Below, one piece after another: positions 1 through 7,641 of a stretch of DNA of 21,795 bases. The stretch is taken from contig CAZWRA010000024.1 in NCBI GenBank assembly GCA_964635995.1, forward strand, positions 1-21,795. Direction: 5' to 3'. The DNA comes from JAGQLF01 sp964635995 (GTDB lineage: Bacteria; Patescibacteriota; Dojkabacteria; J137). Under the pieces are notes generated by a model. The model was not told the DNA's origin, did no database searches, and saw nothing but the letters and a program-made list of their open reading frames with translations. Position 1 is the stretch's first letter; each line of letters begins with the position of its first letter. A program made the position numbers and the translations under genes.

Positions 1-249
1 GCCTAAAACATGGGGTAAACCTGTTGTTAGTAAAGGAACGGTGAAAAATAGAAACACTAAAGAAGCTAGAGTAAAGTGTGAGTAAGGAACTGAAGAAACA
101 TAAAGTTTAATCAACTTAGAGTTAAAAGGCCTATCTGGCGAAAAGTATTCAGGATAATACCAAAAAGCATTCCTTACCTTTATTAGGATTGCTTCAATAT
201 ATTGAATTATTTTTATTGCTGATTTAAATGGCAGACCTACAATCTTCAT
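1..249 (-). CDS. Partial membrane-associated protein (N-terminal 83 residues)
   Basis: This open reading frame starts at the ATG at 249-247 and runs off the left edge without a stop, giving 83 residues. The N-terminus is basic and amphipathic (MKIVGLPFKS...). A region rich in Tyr, Phe and Pro follows, and a hydrophobic segment at about residues 60-78 (LASLVFLFFTVPLL) looks like one membrane span or signal anchor. It lies 40 nt downstream of secG on the same strand. A TACAAT -10-like box at 262-257 lies 7 nt before the ATG, so it could have its own leaderless start. I do not recognise the family from this fragment; an extracellular solute-binding or other envelope protein is possible but unproven. 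Confidence 0.6.
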   Translation of the reverse strand, partial: MKIVGLPFKSAIKIIQYIEAILIKVRNAFWYYPEYFSPDRPFNSKLIKLYVSSVPYSHFTLASLVFLFFTVPLLTTGLPHVLG

Positions 250-289
250 TACAATAATTGTATCAGAAAAAAACTATTGAAAAGTAGAT

Positions 290-523
290 TTAGGCGCTAA
301 CAATTGCTATTCCTAATGATAGGATAGCAAATAGGAATCCAAGCATTATTGTACCGTTGTATAAAAATGCTTCAAATCCTCTTTTAGACTTATAAAGATC
401 ACTTCCAGATGATCCTCCAAAAACTGTACCTAAACCACCGCTTCTTGTTTGTAGCAGTACAAAAATGATAATGCCTAAAGCTACTGCGGCAACTGCGAAT
501 TTTAATATTTGTTCTATTCCCAT
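290..523 (-). CDS. secG: Preprotein translocase subunit SecG
   Basis: SecG is the small two-span subunit of the SecYEG channel in the cytoplasmic membrane, where it assists SecA-driven export. The 77-residue product has the family architecture: a first hydrophobic helix at about residues 8-25, a Gly/Ser-rich loop containing RSGGLGTVFGGSSG, a KRGFE stretch, and a second helix at about 54-75. The length is normal for SecG. Its ATG (523-521) overlaps the TAA of the upstream four-span gene by one base, so the two are probably translationally coupled. There is no Shine-Dalgarno sequence. It forms one run with ftsE, ftsX and the small membrane gene. Confidence 0.93.
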   Translation of the reverse strand: MGIEQILKFAVAAVALGIIIFVLLQTRSGGLGTVFGGSSGSDLYKSKRGFEAFLYNGTIMLGFLFAILSLGIAIVSA

Positions 524-933
524 TATTTTTTCTTACTTAACGCTTGTAGTGCAACAATTATAGCTGATGAGACCAAACTAATCAAAATTAATCCTAGTAC
601 TTTATCTCCAATTGTTATTGTTAAAGCTGAATGAAAAAAGCCAACTTTTCCCGAATCAGCAAGGCTAAACAGATTTAGAACGTAATATCCAAGGAAATAG
701 TAGATAAAATTAACTACTAAACCACCTAAAAGAAGGGCTCCATTATTCTCTTTAATCTTGAAAAAACCTAAGATAGACGGTAGAAATGCGACTACTAGTC
801 CGAAAATAAATGCAGCTACAAACACACCATCAAAGTTATTCATTGGTGCTGTAAATTGTAAAACTCCACCGAATATATAAGCTATGAAGTAAAAAACTAT
901 AAATCCTATAAACCATTCATAAAATCCTTTCAT
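523..933 (-). CDS. Four-span hypothetical membrane protein
   Basis: The product has 136 residues, is strongly hydrophobic and ends in a basic SKKK tail. About four membrane spans can be seen: residues 5-25, 36-58, 64-90 and 110-130. Size and topology loosely resemble the four-helix phage-holin-IV/YvlD-like membrane proteins, but I cannot see a diagnostic motif, so this is only a suggestion. The gene sits between ftsX (25 nt upstream) and secG (1-base overlap), which suggests co-expression with envelope functions. There is nothing to identify a substrate or partner. Confidence 0.7.
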   Translation of the reverse strand: MKGFYEWFIGFIVFYFIAYIFGGVLQFTAPMNNFDGVFVAAFIFGLVVAFLPSILGFFKIKENNGALLLGGLVVNFIYYFLGYYVLNLFSLADSGKVGFFHSALTITIGDKVLGLILISLVSSAIIVALQALSKKK

Positions 934-958
934 TATATAAAAACTAAAAAATAAATAA

Positions 959-2080
959 TTATCGAATATAACGTCTAATTGAAAAGTAGCTACTTACTGC
1001 ACCTAGTAGGAATCCAACCAATCCAAGAGCCCCTACAATCGCAATCCAATGAATTGTTTCAATTTGAGGCCAAGGTAATTGCCCAAAATTGTCATATAGA
1101 TATCTTGTTAATGTAGAATCTTCATTAAATATAAAGATTGTAGCTAATATACCGCCTATTACACCAGAGGATAAGAGCGCTCCCATAAATCCATAGAAAC
1201 CTCCTTCCAGTATGTACGGGCCTCTAATAAAGAACAGACTTCCACCAACAAGTTGCATAACTCCAATCTCATCTTTTTGGTTATAAAGTCTGAATTCAAC
1301 AGTCATGAATATAAAAATACTTACAAAAACAAATAGAAGAGATAGTGCACCTATTCCAGCTATTCTTACTTTAAAGAATACATCTTTAAGAATCTCAAGA
1401 TTTTCATTATCTACTATTAAAGTAATTGGAGGTTCATTAGACTCATCGGAGTATTTATACCTTACCCCTGTCTCTCCAAGGGATCTTTCAGATTCAATTT
1501 CCTCTTCAGTAGTTTCTTCATTCAAAGACCCTTCATCTGTTACCTCCCCATCAATAACTTCCTGATCACTTTCACTGCCAGCCTCTTCAGTAAGCTCATC
1601 CTCTTGAATATCCAAGATTATTAATTTCTGAACTTCTTGATTTATATCAGCTTGTAGAACAGACTGTACTTCTTCTAAATCATTAAGCGATGTAATTTTA
1701 ATCTCTAAACTTGATGGTAATTTTTTTTCATCGAACCTTGTTAAAACTTGATATTGTTCTGGAACAACACGTGAAGTATAAGCAGAATAAAATTCAAAAG
1801 CCTCTTCTTCAGACATATATATAATTTCGCTTATTTTATCTTCCTCCTGCCATTTTGTTCTTAATCTATCGATAATTTCTTGATCCATTCCAACATCAAA
1901 GAAAACAAGCATATTACTTTTACCTTCAATATAATTTATATAAAGGTTTGCAATTAATGCTAAACCTCCAAAAATACTTGCTACAAGGAAAGCCAATGTC
2001 ATAACAAAGATAGATGCCCAACCTACCCAACCACTTCTTATTATGTGTTTTCTTGTATTTATTAAAATTCTTCCAAACAT
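959..2080 (-). CDS. ftsX: Cell division protein FtsX with an acidic extracellular insert
   Basis: FtsX is the integral-membrane half of the FtsEX complex, which couples ATP hydrolysis by FtsE to peptidoglycan hydrolase activation at the septum. The 373-residue product has the FtsX plan. There is a short basic cytoplasmic N-terminus and a first helix at about 20-46. The large extracellular domain follows (to about 230), then three C-terminal helices at about 235-260, 280-312 and 340-365. FtsX proteins are usually near 300 residues. The excess is a Glu/Asp/Ser-rich stretch at roughly 156-212 inside the extracellular domain, which looks disordered. Only 5 nt separate it from ftsE, so the pair is an operon. 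The start is ATG at 2080. Confidence 0.92.
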   Translation of the reverse strand: MFGRILINTRKHIIRSGWVGWASIFVMTLAFLVASIFGGLALIANLYINYIEGKSNMLVFFDVGMDQEIIDRLRTKWQEEDKISEIIYMSEEEAFEFYSAYTSRVVPEQYQVLTRFDEKKLPSSLEIKITSLNDLEEVQSVLQADINQEVQKLIILDIQEDELTEEAGSESDQEVIDGEVTDEGSLNEETTEEEIESERSLGETGVRYKYSDESNEPPITLIVDNENLEILKDVFFKVRIAGIGALSLLFVFVSIFIFMTVEFRLYNQKDEIGVMQLVGGSLFFIRGPYILEGGFYGFMGALLSSGVIGGILATIFIFNEDSTLTRYLYDNFGQLPWPQIETIHWIAIVGALGLVGFLLGAVSSYFSIRRYIR

Positions 2081-2085
2081 GTTTT

Positions 2086-3468
2086 TTAAGTTTTAACAAT
2101 TTTTTCTAAAGCTTTAGCAATCATTATAACTTCTTCTGAATCAATATCTATTTTTTCAGTAAGCTTCTCTGGCCCATCTTGAATGATCTTTCCAATAGTA
2201 TTATATCCATCTTTTTTTAGATCATTAATAATACTAGAAGGCAAATTTAAATAGTCAACGCTCATATCCGAATATTCTTTTAACTTCTTATCTAAATCCT
2301 TTTCTAACTTTCCTGGTTTTTTCTTAGTTGAGTCTTTAATCTTTTTTCTTGATTTTGCTAGCCCAGTATTTACCTTTTCTTCTGTTTCTTTTATTTCTTC
2401 AGGTTTTGCATTCTCTTCTTTTTTAGTATCTAATTCTTCATCAGTTGGTTTCTCATCTTTTATTTCTTCGATTTGTACTTCAGAATCTTTTATTTCTGTT
2501 TCACCAACTTCTTTTTCAACATCTTCACTTTCTACAACTACTTTTTCAGCTTCTATAGGCTCTGTTTCACTTTCTAATTCATCTACAATACTAATCGGTT
2601 GTTGGATTTCATTTTTCTTTTTTCCAAATAATTTCGTAAAAAATCCTCCTTTCTGTTGAACTTGCTGTTCTTGTTCAGTTTTAGGTTTATTTGAAAGATT
2701 TACTTTAAATGTATTTTTAGCTTTTGCACTTTTTGTTGATTCAGCTTCTTGCATGATTTCTTTAATCTCACTTTCTTCTTTTTCACTACTAAACTCATAC
2801 TGTCCTTCATTATCATCACGAACTATTACCCCTTTTTCCATCTGAATAACTCGCTTGTTTAATGTATTAACAATATCTGTACCATGAGTAGACATAATTA
2901 CTGTGGTTCCCCAATTATTAATTTTAGTTAGTACTTGAACAATATCCCAAGCGCTTGCAGGATCTAAATTACCTGTAGGTTCATCAGCTATTAAAAGCTT
3001 TGGATTATTTGCTATAGCTCTAGCGATAGCAACTCTTTGTTGCTCTCCTCCTGAAAGTTGAACTGGAAAAGCTTTCATTCTATCTGAAAGTCCTACAACA
3101 TCTAAAACATATGGAACAGTTTCTTTTATTTCTTTCTTTTTCTTTCCCGCAGCTTCCATAGCGAATGAAACATTTTCATAAGCTGTTTTATCTTCGATTA
3201 ATTTGTAATCCTGAAAAATTACACCTATTTGTCTTCGAAGTTGATAAATTCCACTTCTAGAAATGTGAGTAATGTCATAATCATTTAAGTAGATTCTTCC
3301 ATCTGAAGGTTTCTGATCTCTAATTAGTAACTCAATAAGTGTAGTCTTACCGCTTCCAGAAGGACCTATTAAAAATACAAATTCCCCTTCATCAATGAAG
3401 AAATCTACATCCTTAACAGCAGCTAATCCATTCGGATATACTTTTGTTACGTTTTTAAACTGTACCAC
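2086..3468 (-). CDS. ftsE: Cell division ATP-binding protein FtsE with long C-terminal extension
   Basis: This is the ABC ATPase that energises FtsX. Visible motifs are Walker A GPSGSGKTT (35-43), the Q-loop around FQD (85-87), signature LSGGEQQ (138-144), Walker B LLIADEPTGNLD (158-169) and the H-loop His195. A normal FtsE ends near residue 225, but this one has 460. The extra part is a charged, Lys/Glu-rich, probably disordered linker (about 215-400). It is followed by a compact 60-residue domain with the pattern LNLPSSIINDLKKDGYNTIG, which resembles the helix-hairpin-helix of the RNA polymerase alpha C-terminal domain or NusA repeats. The start is GTG at 3468, because the FtsE consensus (M-x-x-F-x-N-V) begins there. 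ftsX follows 5 nt downstream. Confidence 0.93.
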   Translation of the reverse strand: MVQFKNVTKVYPNGLAAVKDVDFFIDEGEFVFLIGPSGSGKTTLIELLIRDQKPSDGRIYLNDYDITHISRSGIYQLRRQIGVIFQDYKLIEDKTAYENVSFAMEAAGKKKKEIKETVPYVLDVVGLSDRMKAFPVQLSGGEQQRVAIARAIANNPKLLIADEPTGNLDPASAWDIVQVLTKINNWGTTVIMSTHGTDIVNTLNKRVIQMEKGVIVRDDNEGQYEFSSEKEESEIKEIMQEAESTKSAKAKNTFKVNLSNKPKTEQEQQVQQKGGFFTKLFGKKKNEIQQPISIVDELESETEPIEAEKVVVESEDVEKEVGETEIKDSEVQIEEIKDEKPTDEELDTKKEENAKPEEIKETEEKVNTGLAKSRKKIKDSTKKKPGKLEKDLDKKLKEYSDMSVDYLNLPSSIINDLKKDGYNTIGKIIQDGPEKLTEKIDIDSEEVIMIAKALEKIVKT

Positions 3469-3494
3469 TATTTTTTATTAAAAAGTTTTACTTT

Positions 3495-3516
3495 AAGTAT
3501 ACATTTAAAAGTATAC
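3495..3516. repeat. Two AAGTATAC direct repeats between divergent genes
   Basis: AAGTATAC occurs at 3495-3502 and again at 3509-3516, a 14-bp period. Each copy contains the palindrome GTATAC. On the minus strand each reads as TATACTT, which also resembles a sigma70 -10 box for ftsE. The pair could be two alternative ftsE -10 boxes or an operator; the sequence alone cannot separate these. Confidence 0.4.
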
Positions 3517-3551
3517 TCTTTTAAAGTGCACCAGAATAATTAATTCTATTC

Positions 3552-3580
3552 TTGCGGAGATCAAATCAATTCTGTATTGT
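3552..3580 (+). promoter_or_regulatory. Sigma70-type promoter of the 3587 gene
   Basis: The -35 TTGCGG (3552-3557), a spacer of exactly 17 bp and the -10 TATTGT (3575-3580) form a good housekeeping promoter. The ATG begins only 6 nt after the -10 box, so the transcript is expected to start at or within a base or two of the start codon and be leaderless. Confidence 0.65.
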
Positions 3581-3586
3581 ATTTAT

Positions 3587-4202
3587 ATGAAAAGAAGAAA
3601 GTATCCTCTAGATATTATTATCTTAATTGCCCTTGTTGTTCTAACTGTTTTAGCTTTCTTAGTGCTTTCAAATGAAAAAGAAGTTGAGCCTATAAACGCA
3701 GAAGAAAATAGAGTATTAGGAACATTTAAAAATCACAAAAACAAAATTCTTGAAGGAATTTTAAAAATTGAAATTGAACAAGAAATTTATAATACAGAGT
3801 TTAATGAAACTACAACAATTAATAAAGGTAATATTTTAAGCAAATACGGAGTTGATTTATATAGGGATGAAAAATACGAAACAAATTATATAACTTTTGA
3901 AAGAGCAGAATTTATAAAACTAGAGTTTCTTCCAGGAATAAAATCTACTTATTCTGTAAAAAATTAATGGGGCTGGCTCAGAAGATCTTTCCGCCATTTT
4001 TAAAATTAATAATGATAGTAAGATTGTTTATGGACCTTTTGGGGAACAAATAATTCCTCTTACTGATATAGAACTAAAAAACGAAGTACAAACACTTTAC
4101 ATTGAAGTAGCTAAAGGATCATTAGAAATTGACTCTATAGAAATTTATGACTCAGGAAAACCAACCGTAAAGAAAGTTAGTCCTGAGCCATTAAATTTAT
4201 AA
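3587..4202 (+). pseudogene. Membrane-anchored hypothetical protein, single-base frameshift
   Basis: The first reading frame (3587-3967) gives 126 residues with a basic N-terminus (MKRRKYP) and one membrane anchor at about residues 8-27. It then stops at TAA just after a run of six A at 3957-3962. If the run is read as five A, the frame continues from GTAAAA into ATTAATGGGGCT and stays open to TAA at 4200-4202, giving about 204 residues. The downstream part looks like a real beta-rich extracellular domain (for example QTLYIEVAKGSLEIDSIEIY). The corrected stop overlaps the metG stop at a TTATAA palindrome, as expected for adjacent intact genes. I do not recognise the family; a carbohydrate-binding-like jelly roll is possible. 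The frameshift may be a sequencing error, a real mutation or a slippage site. Confidence 0.65.
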
Positions 4203-5657
4203 TCTTTCAAATAATACTTCAGGTTTTCTCGATTTAATCATTTCTAGTGCTCTAGTGGAACATACTGGAATTACAGGTGCATAAAGCGAACTTACTTTTT
4301 CTAAAAGATAAAGTAGGTTTGAAAGAACTTCTTCTCTTTTTTCAATGCTTACGCTTTTATCCCAGGGCTGTTCTTTAGAAATATATTCATTCCCAAATGA
4401 TGCGAGTTCAATAATTTCCAATACTGCAGTTTGTAGATTAAAATTTTCAAACTCTTTTTCAATATTTAATGATCTAGTATCAACTTCATTCTTAAAATCA
4501 CTACTTATTGCGCTTCCATTAACTTCATATTTATTTACTAAATGTAAAACTCTGTTTAATAAATTCCCATAATTATTTGCAAGATGTGCATTATAAAGAT
4601 TTACTAATTCTTCTTCTTTATATGGTGAATCAGAAAATGTACTTACTCCAGCTATTAAATAAAACCTAACAGCCTCAACACCATACTTTTCTTCCTGTTC
4701 AAAAGGAGAAACGCCATTTCCTTTAGACTTTGACATTTTTGTTCCGTCACTAGCTAGAACCATTCCGTGATTTAAAAGTTTTCTAGTATGAGGCACTTGA
4801 AAAGATGCAAGCATTCCTTGCCAAACCCCTCCTTGGAATCTTAAATTATCAGGTCCGAAAAATTGAATACCTGGCCACCATTTCTCAATTCCTGTCTCTT
4901 TATTAAATTCATTTTTGTCTTTTATAAATGCTTCTGGTTTATTTAAAACATTAATATAATCTGTTAAAGCATCGAACCATACGTACATAACCTGTTTAGG
5001 ATCATCTGGAACTTCAATTCCCCAAGGTAATTTTTCTTTTACTCGTGAAATAGAAATATCTTCCATATTACTTATCCAATTTTTTAATTCTGTTTTTTTA
5101 TGAACTGGCAGTAAGACATCTCCATCAAGCCATTTTAATAAATCTTCTTTATATTTAGACAATTTAAAAAAGTAGTTCTCCTCTGAAACTAAAATTGGAG
5201 GAACACCATGATCAGGACAATTGCCATCAACAAGTTCCTTTTCAGTTTTAAATTCTTCACATCCGACACAATAAAGACCAGTATATTCTTTTTTATAAAT
5301 ATCACCATTCTCTAAACTCTTCTTCCACCATTCTTTAGCCATCTCATGGTGTGATGGATCTGAAGTTCTATAAAATGTGTCGTAACTTATTAAAAAAAGT
5401 TCACAAAATTCTTTCCATTTGTTAGAATACTTATCTACGTATTCTTGAGGGCTTACATTATTTTCTTTTGCTTTTTGAAACATCTTTAATCCATGCTCAT
5501 CGGCTCCTAAATTAAACCAAACATTCTCAGAACCTCTTCTTGTTCTTTGAAACCTAGCAACTACATCAGCTTGAATAAATTCAAGAGTATGACCAATATG
5601 CGGATCAGCATTCACATACGGTAATGTTGTTGTCAGATAAAACTTTTCATTTTCCAT
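4197..5657 (-). CDS. metG: Methionyl-tRNA synthetase
   Basis: This enzyme charges tRNA-Met in the cytoplasm. The class I signatures are visible: HIGH at residues 20-23 and KMSKS at 307-311. The connective-peptide zinc knuckle has Cys130, Cys133, Cys147 and His150, and YVWFDALTDYI lies at 225-235. At 486 residues it is the short form, ending after the helical anticodon-binding domain and lacking the C-terminal EMAP/Trbp111-like dimerisation domain. The start is ATG at 5657; there is no Shine-Dalgarno sequence. The gene lies immediately downstream of a Met-rich leader peptide and a rho-independent terminator, so its transcription is probably attenuated. It converges with the 3587 gene. Confidence 0.96.
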   Translation of the reverse strand: MENEKFYLTTTLPYVNADPHIGHTLEFIQADVVARFQRTRRGSENVWFNLGADEHGLKMFQKAKENNVSPQEYVDKYSNKWKEFCELFLISYDTFYRTSDPSHHEMAKEWWKKSLENGDIYKKEYTGLYCVGCEEFKTEKELVDGNCPDHGVPPILVSEENYFFKLSKYKEDLLKWLDGDVLLPVHKKTELKNWISNMEDISISRVKEKLPWGIEVPDDPKQVMYVWFDALTDYINVLNKPEAFIKDKNEFNKETGIEKWWPGIQFFGPDNLRFQGGVWQGMLASFQVPHTRKLLNHGMVLASDGTKMSKSKGNGVSPFEQEEKYGVEAVRFYLIAGVSTFSDSPYKEEELVNLYNAHLANNYGNLLNRVLHLVNKYEVNGSAISSDFKNEVDTRSLNIEKEFENFNLQTAVLEIIELASFGNEYISKEQPWDKSVSIEKREEVLSNLLYLLEKVSSLYAPVIPVCSTRALEMIKSRKPEVLFERL

Positions 5658-5689
5658 ATATCATTATTAATATTTAAAATTTTAACATT

Positions 5690-5710
5690 AAAAACCCCGA
5701 TTACTCGGGG
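5690..5710 (-). terminator. Rho-independent terminator/attenuator before metG
   Basis: On the minus strand CCCCGA pairs with TCGGGG around the loop GTAA, and five T follow. It lies downstream of the wecA-like gene and leader ORF, and 32 nt before the metG ATG. It must therefore be bypassed for metG to be expressed from the upstream promoters. The 5' arm CCCC could alternatively pair with GGGG at 5740-5737 (see the leader structure). Confidence 0.8.
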
Positions 5711-5725
5711 TCTATTTGTTTTTAG

Positions 5726-5776
5726 AAACAGAACATCCCCTAATTAGAATTAGGTGACATCATCATTGTTCTGTTT
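5726..5776 (-). promoter_or_regulatory. metG leader RNA: nested hairpins and possible antiterminator
   Basis: Read on the minus strand, an outer stem pairs AAACAGAACA (5776-5767) with TGTTCTGTTT (5735-5726). An inner stem pairs CCTAATT (5754-5748) with AATTAGG (5745-5739). The Met codons of the leader ORF lie between the 5' outer arm and the inner hairpin. The segment AATTAGGGG (5745-5737) is shared. It can close the inner hairpin, or its GGGG can pair with the CCCC of the terminator, with three further pairs across one mismatch. That second pairing would prevent termination. All arms are read directly from the sequence; the switching is inference. Confidence 0.55.
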
Positions 5777-5787
5777 TTATTGTTCAT
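5740..5787 (-). CDS. Putative Met-codon leader peptide of metG (15 aa)
   Basis: A 15-codon ORF, MNNKNRTMMMSPNSN followed by TAG, starts at the ATG at 5787 and ends at 5740. Codons 8-10 (5766-5758) are three consecutive ATG. It lies between an extended -10 promoter (5801-5793) and a terminator hairpin (5710-5690), directly upstream of the methionyl-tRNA synthetase gene. In classical attenuation (trp, his, thr, pheS leaders) tandem codons for the cognate amino acid let a stalled ribosome select an antiterminator. A ribosome stalled at codons 9-10 here would mask CCTAATT and free AATTAGGGG. One that reaches the stop codon would mask that segment and allow the terminator. Translation of so short an ORF is not proven. 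The -10 box is 5 nt from the ATG, implying a leaderless start. Confidence 0.6.
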   Translation of the reverse strand: MNNKNRTMMMSPNSN

Positions 5788-5792
5788 AGTTA

Positions 5793-5801
5793 ATTATAGC
5801 A
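5793..5801 (-). promoter_or_regulatory. Extended -10 promoter of the metG leader
   Basis: On the minus strand the sequence is TGCTATAAT, a perfect TGnTATAAT extended -10 element. No convincing -35 box is present, which is usual for this promoter class. It lies between the stop of the wecA-like gene (5805) and the leader-peptide ATG (5787), 5 nt before that ATG, so transcription should begin at the start codon. Confidence 0.7.
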
Positions 5802-5804
5802 AAC

Positions 5805-7094
5805 CTAATATGCAAATCTCTCATAATCATCCTCTTCTTTTGATTCTTCTTCATCGATAATGACCTTAACAACAGCTTCTTGTTTAGCTTCTGTGGGTAT
5901 TCGAACAATCTGAATGTTCTTACTTGATCGCTCTTTAAGAACAAATACTGTTGTAAATGTTCCTAAAATGAACGCCATTGAAACAGCAAAGGCGATTATT
6001 AATTGATTGCTCGTATCTTCAGGCTCTGCATTTATTCCAAAAGCTGCAGCAATTGCGCAAACTATGGACACTAATGCAATTTCAATAAGCATAACTGTTT
6101 TTCTTGAGTAACCTGCAGCCATAAGCCTATGATGAAGATGGTTTGTATCGCTAATCGAAAGGATTTTAAGTGGATTTCTCAGAACTTCTGGATGTTGTTT
6201 CATTCTAGTCCAAATCACTAGCAAGGCATCTAAAACTGGAATAGCTAGAATAATTCCAGTTATTGTCCATCTTGTATCTCCAAGAAGCGCAAAAACAGCT
6301 AAAAAGTAACCATTTAAATAGTCTCCTATTGACCCTGGAATAATGTGAGAAGGATAGTAATTATATGGGAAAAGCCCCATATTAGCTCCGATATGAATTG
6401 AAATAAGAATTGCTAATGGAATATTTGAAGCACTTAATGCAAATAAAAACATAGTAAACGCAATTATTGAGCTCAAAGAGATATTTAATCCATCTACTCC
6501 TCCGACCCAATTAATAAAATTAATAACCATAACGACCCATATGATCGTAATAATATGATTTGGAAATACAAAAAGATAATCTAATGAACCTATTTCAATT
6601 AACTTCGTATAAGTATTTAGATCTATTGTCGCACCAAGAAAATTTATACTATCTGGAATTGAAATTCCAAAATATACTAAAACTACCGCAGCTGCAATAT
6701 GACCTAGAAGTTGATAAACACCAGGCACTTCATATCTGTCATCTAAAAAACCAATAAAGGCTATTAGAGCAACACCTAAAATAATCCCAACTGAACTTAC
6801 AAAATATTCAGGTCTAATTTCAAAAACAGGAGTTGCAATTAATAATGTAATAAAAATTCCAATAAACATTGCCAATCCACCTAGCCTAGGCTTTGTTCCT
6901 TCGTTAATCCTTGAAGGTAATGATCTATCTGTTTTTGATCTTAAAGCTGGCGCCAAATCTATTGCCCCAATAGAGTAAGCAAGTTTTCCAACCCATGGAG
7001 TAGCTAGAAATGAAATTATAAATGAAATAAATCCAGCGAAAAAAATGTTCGTTAAATTTTTAATTACTACTGGATCGTTAAAAATATTATCCAT
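5805..7094 (-). CDS. WecA/TagO/MraY-family polyprenyl-phosphate HexNAc-1-phosphate transferase
   Basis: Members of this family move a sugar-1-phosphate from a UDP-HexNAc donor to undecaprenyl phosphate, starting cell-wall or surface-polymer synthesis at the inner membrane. The 429-residue product has about ten or eleven hydrophobic spans. Family motifs are PRLGG (69-73), the DD pair of FLDDRYEVPG (118-119), NFINWVGGVDGLN (192-204) with the catalytic Asp201 region, and HLHHRL (319-324). The HLHHRL form favours the WecA/TagO branch over MraY, so GlcNAc-1-P transfer is more likely than MurNAc-pentapeptide transfer. The last 35 residues are a charged cytoplasmic tail. The start is ATG at 7094, 7 nt after the stop of the upstream gene. 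Confidence 0.88.
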   Translation of the reverse strand: MDNIFNDPVVIKNLTNIFFAGFISFIISFLATPWVGKLAYSIGAIDLAPALRSKTDRSLPSRINEGTKPRLGGLAMFIGIFITLLIATPVFEIRPEYFVSSVGIILGVALIAFIGFLDDRYEVPGVYQLLGHIAAAVVLVYFGISIPDSINFLGATIDLNTYTKLIEIGSLDYLFVFPNHIITIIWVVMVINFINWVGGVDGLNISLSSIIAFTMFLFALSASNIPLAILISIHIGANMGLFPYNYYPSHIIPGSIGDYLNGYFLAVFALLGDTRWTITGIILAIPVLDALLVIWTRMKQHPEVLRNPLKILSISDTNHLHHRLMAAGYSRKTVMLIEIALVSIVCAIAAAFGINAEPEDTSNQLIIAFAVSMAFILGTFTTVFVLKERSSKNIQIVRIPTEAKQEAVVKVIIDEEESKEEDDYERFAY

Positions 7095-7101
7095 TCAATA
7101 T

Positions 7102-7641
7102 CTAGTTATAAAAGCTAAGAATTTGTGAAATAGCTACAAGTAAAAACACATTCATTAAAGTCATAATCCATGAAATTGTAATCCCTAATCTTCTGTCATT
7201 TCTAAATATCATACGAATAAATCTATATTGAATAAGAAACATTGTTAATAGTAAAAATGGAACAACAATCACATGTATAGCTTTATTTTCAGGCTGCCAG
7301 GTTTCTTCAACAGGATTATAGAATAACTGAATTTCTGGTGGAAGTTTATCAAAAACAACTATTCCTCCAAACAATAAAATAAGTATATTCGTAATAAACG
7401 ACACGATCATAAAAGGAACACTTGGATTCTTCCAAAACTGAGCAACTTCGATAACATCTAGCCTATGCTTTAATCTCTGTTTTGTAGTACTAACCAATTG
7501 TTGGAACTTAGATTGAGTATTATCAACATTAAATTTAAGCTGTTCTCTAGGAACTCTATTTCTATAGTTAAAATCTTCATTTGTCTCAACTCTCTCAATG
7601 TCTTTTGGAGCCGGATTCATTAAAGGCCTTGTACTGTTCAT
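7102..7641 (-). CDS. Three-span hypothetical membrane protein
   Basis: The product has 179 residues. A hydrophilic, probably cytoplasmic N-terminus of about 70 residues is followed by spans at about 74-96, 122-142 and 152-176, separated by a short loop with PPEIQLFYNPVEETW. I recognise no enzymatic motif. It is the first gene of a two-gene unit with the wecA-like transferase (7-nt gap), so a role in envelope polymer synthesis is possible by association only. It is divergent from nusA, and the 120-nt gap between them must hold both promoters. On this strand a TATATC-like -10 lies about 20 nt before the ATG at 7641. Confidence 0.7.
   Translation of the reverse strand: MNSTRPLMNPAPKDIERVETNEDFNYRNRVPREQLKFNVDNTQSKFQQLVSTTKQRLKHRLDVIEVAQFWKNPSVPFMIVSFITNILILLFGGIVVFDKLPPEIQLFYNPVEETWQPENKAIHVIVVPFLLLTMFLIQYRFIRMIFRNDRRLGITISWIMTLMNVFLLVAISQILSFYN

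Noticed and set aside
3951..3975. Programmed -1 frameshift at the A6 run of the 3587 gene
   Set aside because: The -1 frame runs into a stop about 30 codons later and shows no protein-like sequence. The homologous continuation is in the +1 frame, so a -1 slippery heptamer does not explain it.
5690..5801. T-box or SAM riboswitch upstream of metG
   Set aside because: No T-box sequence (TGGNACCGCG-like) or S-box core is present; the whole gap is accounted for by a short ORF, nested stems and a terminator.
5785..5805. metG leader as merely the 3' UTR terminator of the wecA-like gene
   Set aside because: A terminator alone would not need an extended -10 promoter, a Met-rich ORF and an alternative pairing between them; kept as the null hypothesis but less likely.
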